Position numbers and translations under genes: made by a program | NCBI GenBank assembly: GCA_028671895.1 | Contig: CM053813.1 | Coordinates: 47,090,501-47,154,500 of the forward strand | Reading direction: 5' to 3' | Origin: Oenanthe sinensis | Lineage: Eukaryota; Streptophyta; Magnoliopsida; Apiales; Apiaceae | Length of the DNA stretch: 64,000 bases | In this document: positions 22,351 to 32,834 of the stretch, in pieces | How positions within the stretch are numbered: position 1 is the stretch's first letter | Layout of the letters: the number at the start of each line of letters is the position of its first letter | Notes under the pieces: generated by a model | Databases searched by the model: none | What the model was told of the DNA's origin: nothing | What the model saw: the letters and a program-made list of their open reading frames with translations, nothing else

Positions 22351-25295
22351 CACTACAAGAAAACACGGCTAAATACAACCGAAATTTTTCAACCGCGTTT
22401 ATTTTCAACCGGTTATGGTTGGTTTAAAAGTCAACTACAAATGAATTGACTGCAGGTCATGTTCAACCGCTTATTTTCAACCGAAGTTCATTTTCAACCG
22501 GTTATTTTCAATCGAAGTTCATTTTCAACCGGTTAATTTCAACCGAAGTTCATTTCCAACCGCTCATTTTCAACCGGGATCGAAATCAACCAATTTCCGT
22601 TGATATTAAGAATCCCGCCACTTCGAAAATTTTCATTAAGGCAACAAATTTTCATTATTTTTTGCGGGAATTTTCCCTCCAACTTTTCCCTTCTCATATT
22701 GATCAATACTTTTGAAAATCGCTGATAAAAAAAATACTTTTGAAAATATATATTTAACTATATTTCGTTAATATAAATTATTAAATATATTTACATGGAT
22801 TACAAAATACATTTATAATAATAACAGTTTAATTAGAACGTACAAAAGATTTTAAAATTTAAATTAGACAATAATAAAATATGAAAATTTTATTTCTTCG
22901 TTAATTCTAAATTTATGGTTTTTAAAAATAAAAAAAATTGAAAATTTATTGAATTTAACTATCAAGTTCTAGAAAGAATCTCAACCAAAAAAGTATAAAT
23001 TGAATTATAATATATCAACAATATTACCAACTAAAAATGGTTGAAATTATCTACCGGTATTCATTTAATTCATGGCCGAGGTTGGTGGGAAAGGAGTAAT
23101 ATTTTCAATCATTTTCGGTTGAAAATGCTGAAAACTAAATGCAACCTTACTGCCCGTTACCTTTACTCTTTTGCTCGTCTTCATCTTTCGTCCACTGCTC
23201 TCCACTAATTATTTTTTCAACCAAGTCTCTATTTTTTATGTGTTCATCTTCAAGTAAGTATAATTTCTTACTCTTTTAATAATTAGTTGTGATGTTTTCA
23301 TCTTCAAGTAATCATCATTTCATATTATTTCAATAATTTATTGTGTTAATAATATTTGTTCAATCAATTAGTATCAATGTGATGCATATAAATAAATCAA
23401 ATAATATTTCACTTGATTAATGTGTTTAAATAAGTAACTTAATTGAAATGAAAAATTAATATGTTTATCCGTTGTTAGTGAATATATTAAGAAATATAGT
23501 GAAATTGTTAGTTATAAGCTTATATCCTTATATATTGAATTATTTTAATTACACTTAATTATTTTGGCGATCTTAGTTTAAAATAATTAAATAAATCATG
23601 TTTGGTTTGTAGATGGCATCCGATCGAAGTTGGATGAATCGTAGGTTTGATGAGAGGAATAATATAACAGAAGAATACAAACTTGGTGTGCAGAATTTTA
23701 TTAATGTTGCTTTGGCTTGAGATATTGATTCAAAGGGGAGGATAAGGTGTCCTTGCACGGAGTGTGGAAATTCGTATTATAAGTTACCTGACTATGTGAC
23801 CTATGATTTGTATCGATATGGCATAATGGAGTCATATACAACATGGATTTTTCATGGTGAGAAACATAGGCCACGAGGCGAAGCAGGTTCTAATTCTAAT
23901 AATTTTGGTAGTCGAGATGATGATATGTACGATGCACGTGAAATGCTTGAAGATTTTATAGATGCACATGCAGATTTTGAGCATATTGAGGAACAACCGA
24001 ATGCAACAGCAAAGGAGTTCTATAAGATGTTGGATAATGCTTCTGAACCAATTTATCCAAATAACATCAACTTTACGACATTATCTTTCGTAAACAAGTT
24101 GTTGTATTTCAAGAACAAACATGGTTGTAGTAACAAGGGGTTTGATGAGTTACTTCAACTTATTGGATCAGTATTGCCTGATGAACACAATCTTCCAGAG
24201 ACTTATTATGATGTAAAGAAGATGATAAGTGGATTGAGTATGGGGTATGAAAAGATTGATGCTTGTGAGAATGATTGCATGTTGTTTTATAAAGAAAATA
24301 GTGAGAAGACATGTTGTGATATATGTCATTCAAGCCGATACAAGGATCGAACGGATAAGAAGAAAATAGTGAGAAGACATGTTGTGATTTTTCATAAACA
24401 TAAACTCTTTATTCATTCAATTTATAGTTATTTTCACAGAAAGAATGAAAAAAATCACTAATAATTATTTATGTCTGTTGCAGAATACTAGAGAGGAGAA
24501 GGCTCCGATGGACCCCTGTGAAGATTCGATGGACACATGTGAAGATCTCTTCCCTCTGGACCCGTAGTTCATGTTTTCTTTTATTTTAGAAACTTCTTCT
24601 AGTTTGTTTGGTTGGAGAATGTTTGGTTACTTTTGTTAGAGAACCTTATGTTAGTACTTTTTAAGAATCTTTTAAGTGGTTACTTTTGTTCTAAAACTTT
24701 GGATTGGTTATGAATGAAATGTTAGGTTTTTAAAATTTATTCTCATTTATGTTGTATATGTTTGTTGCCAGATTTCCCAACCTCTGTACAGTAAGTGAAT
24801 GGTGGTTAATAGGATTTCCAATTGGTAAAGTTGATTCAACCATAAACGGTTGAAATTGTTTTACAATATGGCCAAGTAAAAACAACCAAATTTAGTTGGA
24901 AATTATCAGTGAAAATGCAGGCTTGCCAAAACTTATCAACCGAATGCAGTTGATTTTAACAATCATTAATTCAACTAAAGCCGGTTGATTTTAATTATGT
25001 GGCGCGAAACAATTTTGTTTGGCGGGAAATTGAATTTTTTGCCAAAATTCAAAGTGAAAATTTTGAAATTGGTCAATTTTATTTTCAACTAAGTGTGGTT
25101 GAATTTAATTTAATTAAAATCAACCACTTATGGTTGAATATAAATTTATTTTCAACCGGGTATTCATTTTCGACGGCCTTAAATGCTACCGCGTGCGGGC
25201 GGTTGAATTTAATGTAATTACAACCAAAAACGGTTGGAACCGTCCTAAAACCAACGGCTCCGTGCCAGTTGGTTTTAGCCGCTTTTGTTGTAGTG
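22351..25295 (+). mobile_element. CACTA (En/Spm-type) DNA transposon, internally deleted
   Basis: Starts CACTACAAGAAAACACGGCT and ends (complement) CACTACAACAAAAGCGGCT, with a 3-bp target duplication ATT at 22348-22350 and 25296-25298. These are the defining marks of CACTA elements. Both ends carry dense subterminal arrays of the CAACCG/CGGTTG motif in both orientations (about 22380-22600 and 24830-25270), the expected binding sites for the element's DNA-binding protein. Inside is the start of a transposase gene with a broken frame. At 2.9 kb it is far shorter than autonomous elements, so it could move only in trans. Confidence 0.92.
23613..24567 (+). pseudogene. CACTA transposase (TNP2/TNPD-type) N-terminal remnant
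   Basis: A leader exon ends in GTAAGT near 23253. A probable 5' UTR intron ends at 23612, and the ATG at 23613 opens MASDRSWMNRRF, the transposase-associated domain with the Cys motif RIRCPCTECGN. In-frame TGA at 23718-23720. The frame then continues through YRYGIMESYTTWIFHGE and the KKMISGLSMGYEKIDAC...CDICHSSRY zinc-binding region to about 24380, where it degenerates. A last short exon (24490-24567, ending LFPLDP) follows a CAG acceptor. The catalytic core is missing. A near-identical 28-bp block (aagaaaatagtgagaagaca plus tgttgtgat) occurs at about 24292 and again at 24361, probably marking the deletion or a local duplication. Confidence 0.85.
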
Positions 25296-26989
25296 ATTAT
25301 TAACTCATGTGTAAACAAAATTTTGATTTTTGACATGGTTGAATCGAACTTGATTAAGTTTTGAATTTGATCCATGAATTGTAACTTTAAATTGACACTT
25401 ATATGTCAATGTTGTCTATTAGATGGATACTTGGATGTTAACTTATTTTTTGATAATTTTGTTTGTTCGATGAATCGTAATTTATTGTGGAAGGAATTAT
25501 TGATTGACAATTTGATACAATTTTTTTGTTTTTTATGATATATAGAGAGCTTTTGTTCAAAAAACATTTCGTAATTTTTACGAAAAAAATTATTTATCAT
25601 ATGATTATGGATTGAGTGACACCTAGATTAACATTTCGGTATGTAAGCGTCGTCAACACATCATTATTTAATCTACTATGCAGTCAATCAGCCTATTTGA
25701 TAATTCGAGCAACTCCATGTAAAAAATGTATTTAGGACCTAATTGAAGTTGTTTTGAGTAATAAGTGTGATTTCAAACTCATATTAGGATTGTGTATCTT
25801 AAACTAAGAACTCTTAATTAGAACACCCACTATATGTTATTCTTGTTGTTTCTAAGATCTAGATTATTGTCGTACGAGTATTAATTTACTTCAATTGTTA
25901 ACAAGACAAAAAAAATATGTTAGCATGGAACTTTTACATTACAAATATGAATGAAGTTCCTCTGCTCCAGGCCATCAAAAAAAGTTCCTCTGCTCCTGCT
26001 CATGAGGTGAATGATGAAACCATTTGTTTTGCTAATTAAAATGATGAAACTTTGAAAGGCGCTTCTATAATATGATACCTTTAGTTGTAAAATGTGGCTG
26101 CAATACAGAAGGCGCCTCTATGAGCTGAAGCTCTAATTATTTGATGCTAGGTTGCAGCTTCTCTGTTTTCATAATTTTTTTATGAAAACACAAATATGTA
26201 TTATGCTGATATTTCATTTTATTTCATGAGAAAACTGGCACGGAGTATGACCCTTTACTTAAGCACACATTTTGTCTCAACTGAAACTCTGACCCTTTAC
26301 ATCTGATAATTAAGGACGACTGATATTTGTTAGGCTATAGATTGTATTAGGAATGCTAATAATTGCTCAGGCAAGTGCCTGGACACCCTTTGTCTCGAAT
26401 AAGTATGCTACAATGCAGGCCTCCACTTTCCAATATAGATGATAATGAAAGGTTAATCATCTTTCATGATGAGTCGATGACAAGATACACATATAAGAAA
26501 CGCACAGGATGTGTCTAAAACAGTTCTTTTCTTAGAAGTTGGTTAACCCTAAAAACTAAAGATGGATGGAACATTTGATAGAGTCATAGAGATATATTTT
26601 CTGAAAGAAGTTGATTTGAAAGTATATGAGTTCCCAAACAAGGTAGAAGCTGGAGAAGGTGTCTAAAAGTGAAATAAGCGTTTAATCAGAGGATTTCATA
26701 ATATCTTAGATCTTTTGAGACCATTATACAGAAACTGCAAAAATTATCCATGTAGTTGTGATTTAGTAAAGTTGGTGAGTTGTTTAGAACTCGTTAGGAA
26801 GATAAATCCACTATTGCTAGTTTGAGAAAAACAGGGGAGAAAGCAGAAACTGATGACATAAGGATGTCAAGTAACTCACACACAAACATGAACTATATAC
26901 ACTCTGAGCAATAAAATGGAAACATTTTTTAAAACAAATATAGGAAGGAGTTGAAAGTAGATACGGCATACAGTTAAGCTTTTCATGTA
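25296..26989. other. Intergenic region, no gene seen
   Basis: AT-rich with many in-frame stops. A 34-codon open frame at about 26563-26667 shows no recognisable domain. The last 150 bp includes the 3' UTR of the minus-strand cysteine-rich peptide gene. Confidence 0.4.
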
Positions 26990-27292
26990 TTACATAGAGC
27001 AACTACATTTGCATTTTGACAAGCACTTCTTGCAATCAGAGACCTTAGGGTAGCCACCATTGCAATCACATTTCTTGATACATTTACTTTGAGAAGTACC
27101 TCCCCACAAACACTGTGCCATGCATCGCATAATCTGCTGGCACGGAGGGCACGCGGATTTCAAACGTTTAGCAATGCAGCCTCTGCAGCCACTCCTATCT
27201 GAATAACAGCACATAGCTGGTGAGTTGATTATCAACAGCACCATAAGCAGCATGTACACAACAGACATTGTTGATATCTTGATTTTCTCCAT
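26990..27292 (-). CDS. Secreted cysteine-rich peptide (16 Cys), family not recognised
   Basis: Intronless 100-residue precursor. Residues 1-27 form a signal peptide: a short basic start, then a hydrophobic VVYMLLMVLLII core ending SPAM. The mature part of about 73 residues has 16 cysteines (28, 29, 36, 39, 48, 51, 57, 61, 71, 75, 77, 87, 90, 94, 96, 98), enough for eight disulphides, with many Lys/Arg. The spacing includes CxxC, CxxC, CxxxC, CxxxCxC and a terminal CxCxC. This is not the GASA/Snakin 12-Cys pattern, nor that of defensin, LTP or thionin. Such peptides act in the apoplast as signals, pollination factors or antimicrobials; I cannot choose among these. The clean frame, signal peptide and high Cys conservation potential support a real gene. 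Confidence 0.7.
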   Translation of the reverse strand: MEKIKISTMSVVYMLLMVLLIINSPAMCCYSDRSGCRGCIAKRLKSACPPCQQIMRCMAQCLWGGTSQSKCIKKCDCNGGYPKVSDCKKCLSKCKCSCSM

Positions 27293-28135
27293 CTCATATC
27301 AAGTTACAAATTTGGCAATATTGTTAAGTTTTGATGCATAAGCACCTTACAATCTTGTATCATAAATTTTAATATATAAGTACATATCGAAGAACAGCTG
27401 TTTCCTCATTGATTATATATGGTTTAATGTTGTTCATATTTAAGGAGTTGGGTGAGTCTTGGTTTGCTCAAATATTTATCTTATATCCTTGGTTTTCCCA
27501 TTTCTGACACTAGTAATTGAAACCTGTTAGTCGTAGTACTAGTACTCCCCCACCCGTTTCAATTTTGCATTAAAAATCAAAGTAGAGATATTATGGAAAA
27601 TACGAGTACTATATTTTTTTTGTTCTCGTTTTCATCTCGCGTTATTTATTTCATTATACAATGATAAAATCAACACCAAACAAAATGTGCCATCACTAAA
27701 TATATTTATGACACTCTCCTAACAACCGCCCCAGTAGAAACAAGAAGCGATGTGCAACCTTTTACATCATCATTTTCTTGAGAAAAGGAAGACGGTGGCA
27801 AAAATAGGCAAAGATTGTAACCATGACAGCAAATATTGTAGCTCGAGTCTGAACTGGCACTAAAGGTCTACGAGTCATTAATTATGTCCTCAAAATCTGT
27901 AGAATTCTATAGAGTATAAACTTCAAAGTAAAGGATTATGAACTTGAACATTGAAAATTTTAGAAATTGATAAATTATTTATTAGGGTCCATATTATCAA
28001 AATAAGTTAAAATTTTATAATTTTATTTTTGGTATTTTTTATTAACGTTAATGCAAATCTATAACAAATGCGATCATAATACTATTTATTTATGACGATA
28101 TGATTGGATCTTTATAAATCGATTATGGGTCTTTA
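27293..28135. other. Upstream region of the cysteine-rich peptide gene
   Basis: Promoter side of the minus-strand peptide gene, then AT-rich sequence without further recognisable genes. Confidence 0.35.
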
Positions 28136-28309
28136 TAGTGTGTGTCAATGGACACACATTAGTCACTTACTTTCATGACACTTTTATAAGACAGTTTCTT
28201 TTTATTAGTGGGTTTTTTTGTGCATTCGGGGGGTCATTTATCATTAATAAATAGGAGCTATTTAAAATTTGACAGCTCATCTTTTATTGTGTGCCCTTGA
28301 TACACACTA
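28136..28309. mobile_element. Small MITE-like element
   Basis: Terminal inverted repeats: the left end reads TAGTGTGTGTCAATGGACACAC and the right end, on the complement, TAGTGTGTATCAAGGGCACAC, about 174 bp apart. It is non-coding. No unambiguous target duplication was found beyond flanking AT bases. Confidence 0.55.
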
Positions 28310-28580
28310 CAAAAAACAATTATATATAAATCATTTGATGTTTTTTTTATAAAATTATTTATGAACACCGGAAGTGTGTGCAAAAATCAAATTACTATTG
28401 TGTACCAAAGTCGAAAGTCGGTATATGTTTGGTATATATCGATAAACCGAATGGAAATGTAACAAGTATTAATAACAAGAGTGTTTACGAGACCAGCACC
28501 ATGCACTACCGATACCATAATATGCTGATTATTCATAGTGAAACAAACTACGTGAAACCCTAATTTATGGACAAGGCATA

Positions 28581-29657
28581 TCATATGGGTGGACAAGGCA
28601 TATCATATGGGCGGACAAGTCTACCATTCCGAACAAACTCAACAAAAGCACCATACTCTTGGCAAACTTTTGCTTCTGCATTTCCCCTTATATACGGTGG
28701 AAAGAATAGCCAAAAGCTTGTACCTACAACATACATTATGGTCAGAGGTCCTGAAACCATCGCGGGCAGCCGGAATTTTCCATCCACCATCTTCTTCAAT
28801 ACCATTTCAATACTCAAAGACACCCCATGAAGAAGAAAGAAACACGTGAGTTCCCACCTCGTCTTTTGTCTTCCACAAGTATAAAGAAACAACTCGTGCA
28901 TTAAACCAGAAACAAAAAATGTAGCAAGCACACCAAGAAACGTAGCCAACTTTCGTCCAACTAGACCCGTGAAAATTGATCGGGTCGGTTCAAATACAGT
29001 AGGCTTCAAGCTCTTAGAAACCATTATATTCCACCTTCTACCCCAAAAGTCTTGTAAAGAAGTTGCAAGGTAAGGTTCACAAAATTGTGGTTCTAATTCT
29101 ACTTTCATCAGTATTCGAACTAAAGCAGCTATCATAGCTAACAATAACTCTAGACTTAAATATAAGTGTAAACAATATAGCAGCAAAATGAAATAATGAT
29201 GAAAGTTTTCTCTATAGTCGTATGCTTTTTTTAGTAAACCTAACAGAAAAATCTTTATAAGATAGTTTAAAACGGATTTAATTTTTTTTCGAGGCATACG
29301 GTGAGATGGGGTTTCTTCAAATTCTTTATTTGAGTTATGATGTATTTTGATGGGAAGACAAGCTAGGGGGATGAAAAGTGATAAAGGGATTGGTGGGGTG
29401 GAAGATAAAGGGCCTTTGCCAAAGACAAAGAGAAGGATCTTGCAGTTTGGTAGACATGCAATAAAGAAACATAATATACATCCAAGATGTATTGAAGTAA
29501 CATTGAGAGGAAGAAGTGTAAATAGGATTGAAATTGGAAGAATAGCTAAAAATCTAGTGGAGCCTTTAGGGATGAACTTAGCTATTGTGTGACAATAACA
29601 AACGGAAGCGAAGATTGTGATCCATACCATTGCAAAGTTGTTCATCTCACCTTCCAT
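28581..29657 (-). CDS. MBOAT wax ester synthase-like acyltransferase, copy 1
   Basis: Intronless 358-residue multi-pass membrane protein of the plant wax-synthase branch of MBOATs (acyl-CoA:long-chain-alcohol O-acyltransferase type), expected in the ER making wax esters from fatty acyl-CoA and fatty alcohol. Family marks: the PPIPLSLFIPLACLPIK stretch (about 88-104), VELEPQFCEPYLATSLQDFWGRRWN (about 186-210) and VSGLMHEL with the putative catalytic His254. About eight hydrophobic segments are visible. The start MEGEMNNFAM is shared with the neighbouring copy, which supports the start choice. Oddity: a 22-bp tandem duplication at the 3' end (about 28569-28612) extends the tail by a few residues. 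Substrate preference cannot be told from sequence; members of this family are often biochemically untested. Confidence 0.88.
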   Translation of the reverse strand: MEGEMNNFAMVWITIFASVCYCHTIAKFIPKGSTRFLAILPISILFTLLPLNVTSIHLGCILCFFIACLPNCKILLFVFGKGPLSSTPPIPLSLFIPLACLPIKIHHNSNKEFEETPSHRMPRKKIKSVLNYLIKIFLLGLLKKAYDYRENFHHYFILLLYCLHLYLSLELLLAMIAALVRILMKVELEPQFCEPYLATSLQDFWGRRWNIMVSKSLKPTVFEPTRSIFTGLVGRKLATFLGVLATFFVSGLMHELFLYTCGRQKTRWELTCFFLLHGVSLSIEMVLKKMVDGKFRLPAMVSGPLTIMYVVGTSFWLFFPPYIRGNAEAKVCQEYGAFVEFVRNGRLVRPYDMPCPPI

Positions 29658-30598
29658 CTTGCGCCTTCAAAATTTGTCTCTGATCGAATTTAAGATACAA
29701 GCTAGTTTTAAAGATATGTATATATAATGTGTGTTTATATAGAGACTAGCCGACGGCCAACGAAGCTTTATGATACATATAAAACGGACTCTGACAAGCT
29801 GATGCAAGAGTGGTACATAACATATCTAGCTATCTGAAATGAGGACAAATAAGTCACATGAAGCAAGAGTGAAACTGGTCAAAGATATCAATATTTACCA
29901 AAATATGGTTTAAATCTAGAACTATATTCATCAAATTCTTTGAATTCGAACTGTCACTGAAAAATCGACTTATAATTTTGAAATTTTTTTGGGATCCATC
30001 GGTTGATCGAAACTTCAATAAAAACTGTCAATTTTCCATCATAGATGGAAATTAAAAAAAAAATCAAAATTTTAAAATCAGCTTTCAATTTGGATTATTT
30101 TTCTTTTTCATTCCGGCATTGATAGAGAATTTTATAATGATGATGATCAACACTACTTGAAACTTATTTTAATTTTCATACAAATTTTTATTTTACATCG
30201 AACTTTAGCATCTTAACAGTACAGTAGCACTATTATACCTTTCCTTTGTTTTGTTCTCTGCAATGCAGGATGCACGTCATGTTTCTAGAATTCTGTTGAC
30301 TAGCTAGGGTAAGCATCCAAACACAACTATATATAACGTAAGATTTAACTGTTTCCGTAACAAACAGTAGAAAAGTTCTAGTAATCAGCCTTTTTTTTGC
30401 TTTAGTGTACAAGCTAGTATGGCTTAATAAAATAATAAAGACAATTTTTTGTCGAAAAATATATATGTATAAATACAGTACGTAGAACTTCAATGAATTA
30501 ATATATTTGTTGGGATGCAAACATAATAGATCGACTTACCTACAAAATTATAGGGTTAATGGTTCATTGTGAAACATAACACATAAACCCTAAATCCA
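29658..30598. other. Spacer between tandem wax synthase-like genes
   Basis: Promoter region of copy 1 and 3' flank of copy 2, both on minus. Only AT-rich sequence and scattered stops were seen; open frames here show no protein character. Confidence 0.4.
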
Positions 30599-31648
30599 TT
30601 ATAAGTATGGGCAAGACATATTATTTGGACCAACAAGTCTACCATTCAAAACAAACTCAACAAAAGCAAGAAACTCTGTACAACCTTTTACGTCTGCATT
30701 TCCTCTTAAAAATGGTGGAAAGAATAGCCAAAAGCTTGTAACCACGACATGCATTATGGTCAGAGGTCTCGATATCATCGCTGGTAGCCTAAATTTTTCA
30801 TTCACAATCTTCTTCAATCCAATTTCAATACACAAACACACTCCATGAATAAGAAAAAAACACATGACTTCCCACCTTGTCTTTTGTCTTCCATAATTAT
30901 AGAAAACCAACTCATGCATCAAACCAGAAACAAAAAATGTAGCAAATACACCAGCAAAAACAGCCCATTTTCGTCCAACTAGACCCGTAAATAAGGATCG
31001 GGTGGGTTCAAATACGGTCGGTTTTAGAATACTAGAAACCATTAGATTCCATCTTTTACCCCAAAAATCTTGTAATGAAGTTGTAAGGTAAGGCTCATCA
31101 AACTGGGGCTCCAACTCTACTTGCATTACTATTCTAGCAAAGGCAGCAAACATAGCTAATAGCAACTCTAGACCTAGATATATGTGAATACTATATAGTA
31201 GCAAAATGAAATTTGTATGAAAAAGTTCTTTGTAGTCGTACATTTTTATTAGAAACCCCAAAACCAAAATCTTCATACCATAGTTTAAAATAGATTTATT
31301 TTGTTTTTCAAATTCTTTATTCGAGTGATCATGTATTTTGATGGGGAGACAAGCTAGTGGGATGAAAAGTGATAGTGGGATTGGTGGAGTGGAAGATAAA
31401 GGTCCTTTTTCAAAGGCAAAGAGGATAATTTTAAAGTTTGCTAACCATGCAATAAGGAAAGAAGATGTAGCTCCAAGATGTATTGTAGTAAGATTGAGAG
31501 GAAGAAATATAAATAGGATTGAAATTGGAAGAATGGTTAAAAATTTAATGGTACCTTTGGGAATGAACTTAGCTATGGTGTGACAATAACAAAGTGAAGC
31601 TAAGACTGTGATCCATACCATTGCAAAGTTGTTCACCTCCCCTTCCAT
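30599..31648 (-). CDS. MBOAT wax ester synthase-like acyltransferase, copy 2
   Basis: Intronless 349-residue paralogue of copy 1, in the same orientation about 0.9 kb upstream of it, so a local tandem duplication. It starts MEGEVNNFAM and keeps the same landmarks: LSSTPPIPLSLFIPLAC, VELEPQFDEPYLTTSLQDFWGKRWN (FWGKRWN at about 195-201) and VSGLMHEL with the putative catalytic His near 245. It is nine residues shorter, chiefly because of a gap in the hydrophilic loop after KEFE (about 111-116; copy 1 has a longer basic loop there). The C-terminus ends NNMSCPYL. No stop or frameshift, so both copies look functional. Expected role: ER acyltransferase in wax ester formation; substrate unknown. Confidence 0.88.
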   Translation of the reverse strand: MEGEVNNFAMVWITVLASLCYCHTIAKFIPKGTIKFLTILPISILFIFLPLNLTTIHLGATSSFLIAWLANFKIILFAFEKGPLSSTPPIPLSLFIPLACLPIKIHDHSNKEFEKQNKSILNYGMKILVLGFLIKMYDYKELFHTNFILLLYSIHIYLGLELLLAMFAAFARIVMQVELEPQFDEPYLTTSLQDFWGKRWNLMVSSILKPTVFEPTRSLFTGLVGRKWAVFAGVFATFFVSGLMHELVFYNYGRQKTRWEVMCFFLIHGVCLCIEIGLKKIVNEKFRLPAMISRPLTIMHVVVTSFWLFFPPFLRGNADVKGCTEFLAFVEFVLNGRLVGPNNMSCPYL

Positions 31649-32834
31649 TTTGTTCCTTCACTTAATTTATCACAAGGAATTCTGGAAAACAGGTTAATGA
31701 GATAGAAATATATGGTTTCACATGTGTGTGGGGGGTTAAATATGAAAAACCAATGATGATGATTTACTTAAAGGTCAACAAAAATGAGCTAACAGCAGCC
31801 AATGAAGCTTCCTGATTTACCAAATACCATCGCAAGAGTGGCATATATATACATTAGTTCATATCACCATCTAAAAATATGAGTACACATGCAAAAAAAA
31901 AAACGTCACATGCCCCTGGACCTAATGGTGAACAAAAAACGGTTGAGATTTTTCTTTTTCGAATATGGTTATCTTCTCGAAATTATTTAGACTCTCCAAG
32001 TCTCTGTTCAAGGTAATATTGGACAAGTATGATTTGAAATTTTATAAATTTTTGTTTGTTAGTAACCGAAAAAAATAACTTTAGAAACTAATTTCGTCGA
32101 GATTTTTTTTAATATTTGGGTTTCTGAAAGTGACTGATTGTAAATATTTAAATACTCTGGATAATTCTATACTAAATCTCCAATTTCGACTGCTATAAGA
32201 TGATGGTTCATACTATCTTTCTTCTGTTAATCATAGATAGTTTATCTTTCTTTTGTTCTGTTTTCTAAAGGTATTTATAGATGTCATGTTTCTAACCGTA
32301 GATTAGTTATGTCTTTCTATCATTCTGTTTTCTTAAAGGCATTTATAGATGCCATGTTTCTAATCAAAAAGAATTCTTCTAACGGTTGCCATCAACAATA
32401 CAATCATACGTTATGACTTTACGCAAGATTCAATTATAGTGGTAACAAACAGCTCCCATTCTTTCGTTTCTTATTTCTTTTTACACAACAAATGGCTCCA
32501 GAAGTTTTAACCCCAGCTCTAGCTAAAAATCGGGAAATTTACGTGTATATATATTTTTAGATTACAAGTTCAATCACAAATATACAAGAAATATTACAAA
32601 TAATAAGCAGCTAGACGAATTAACCCACATGTATGGATACCTAATTGCATAAATTCGGATATAAGTTTATTGCGACAAAAAAAAAAAAATGAATTTAGCA
32701 GGCTGTTCTATTTGTAAAAAAAACATGGTTTTACAAATCCTATCACTTCTGGCGTTCCTATAGATATAATATCTACATGGCAACAGCCAGAAACAGCTAC
32801 AGGGAGACTTCGATGTAGTGATGTATTTTAAACC
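31649..32834. other. Intergenic region with a degenerate direct repeat
   Basis: Promoter side of wax synthase copy 2, then the 3' flank of the plastid protein gene. Around 32232-32370 a segment of about 70 bp containing ttctgttttct and atttatagatgccatgtttctaa-like sequence occurs twice with some divergence. No gene was seen. Confidence 0.45.

Noticed and set aside
26990..27292. GASA/Snakin peptide
   Set aside because: The cysteine count (16) and spacing do not match the 12-Cys GASA signature.
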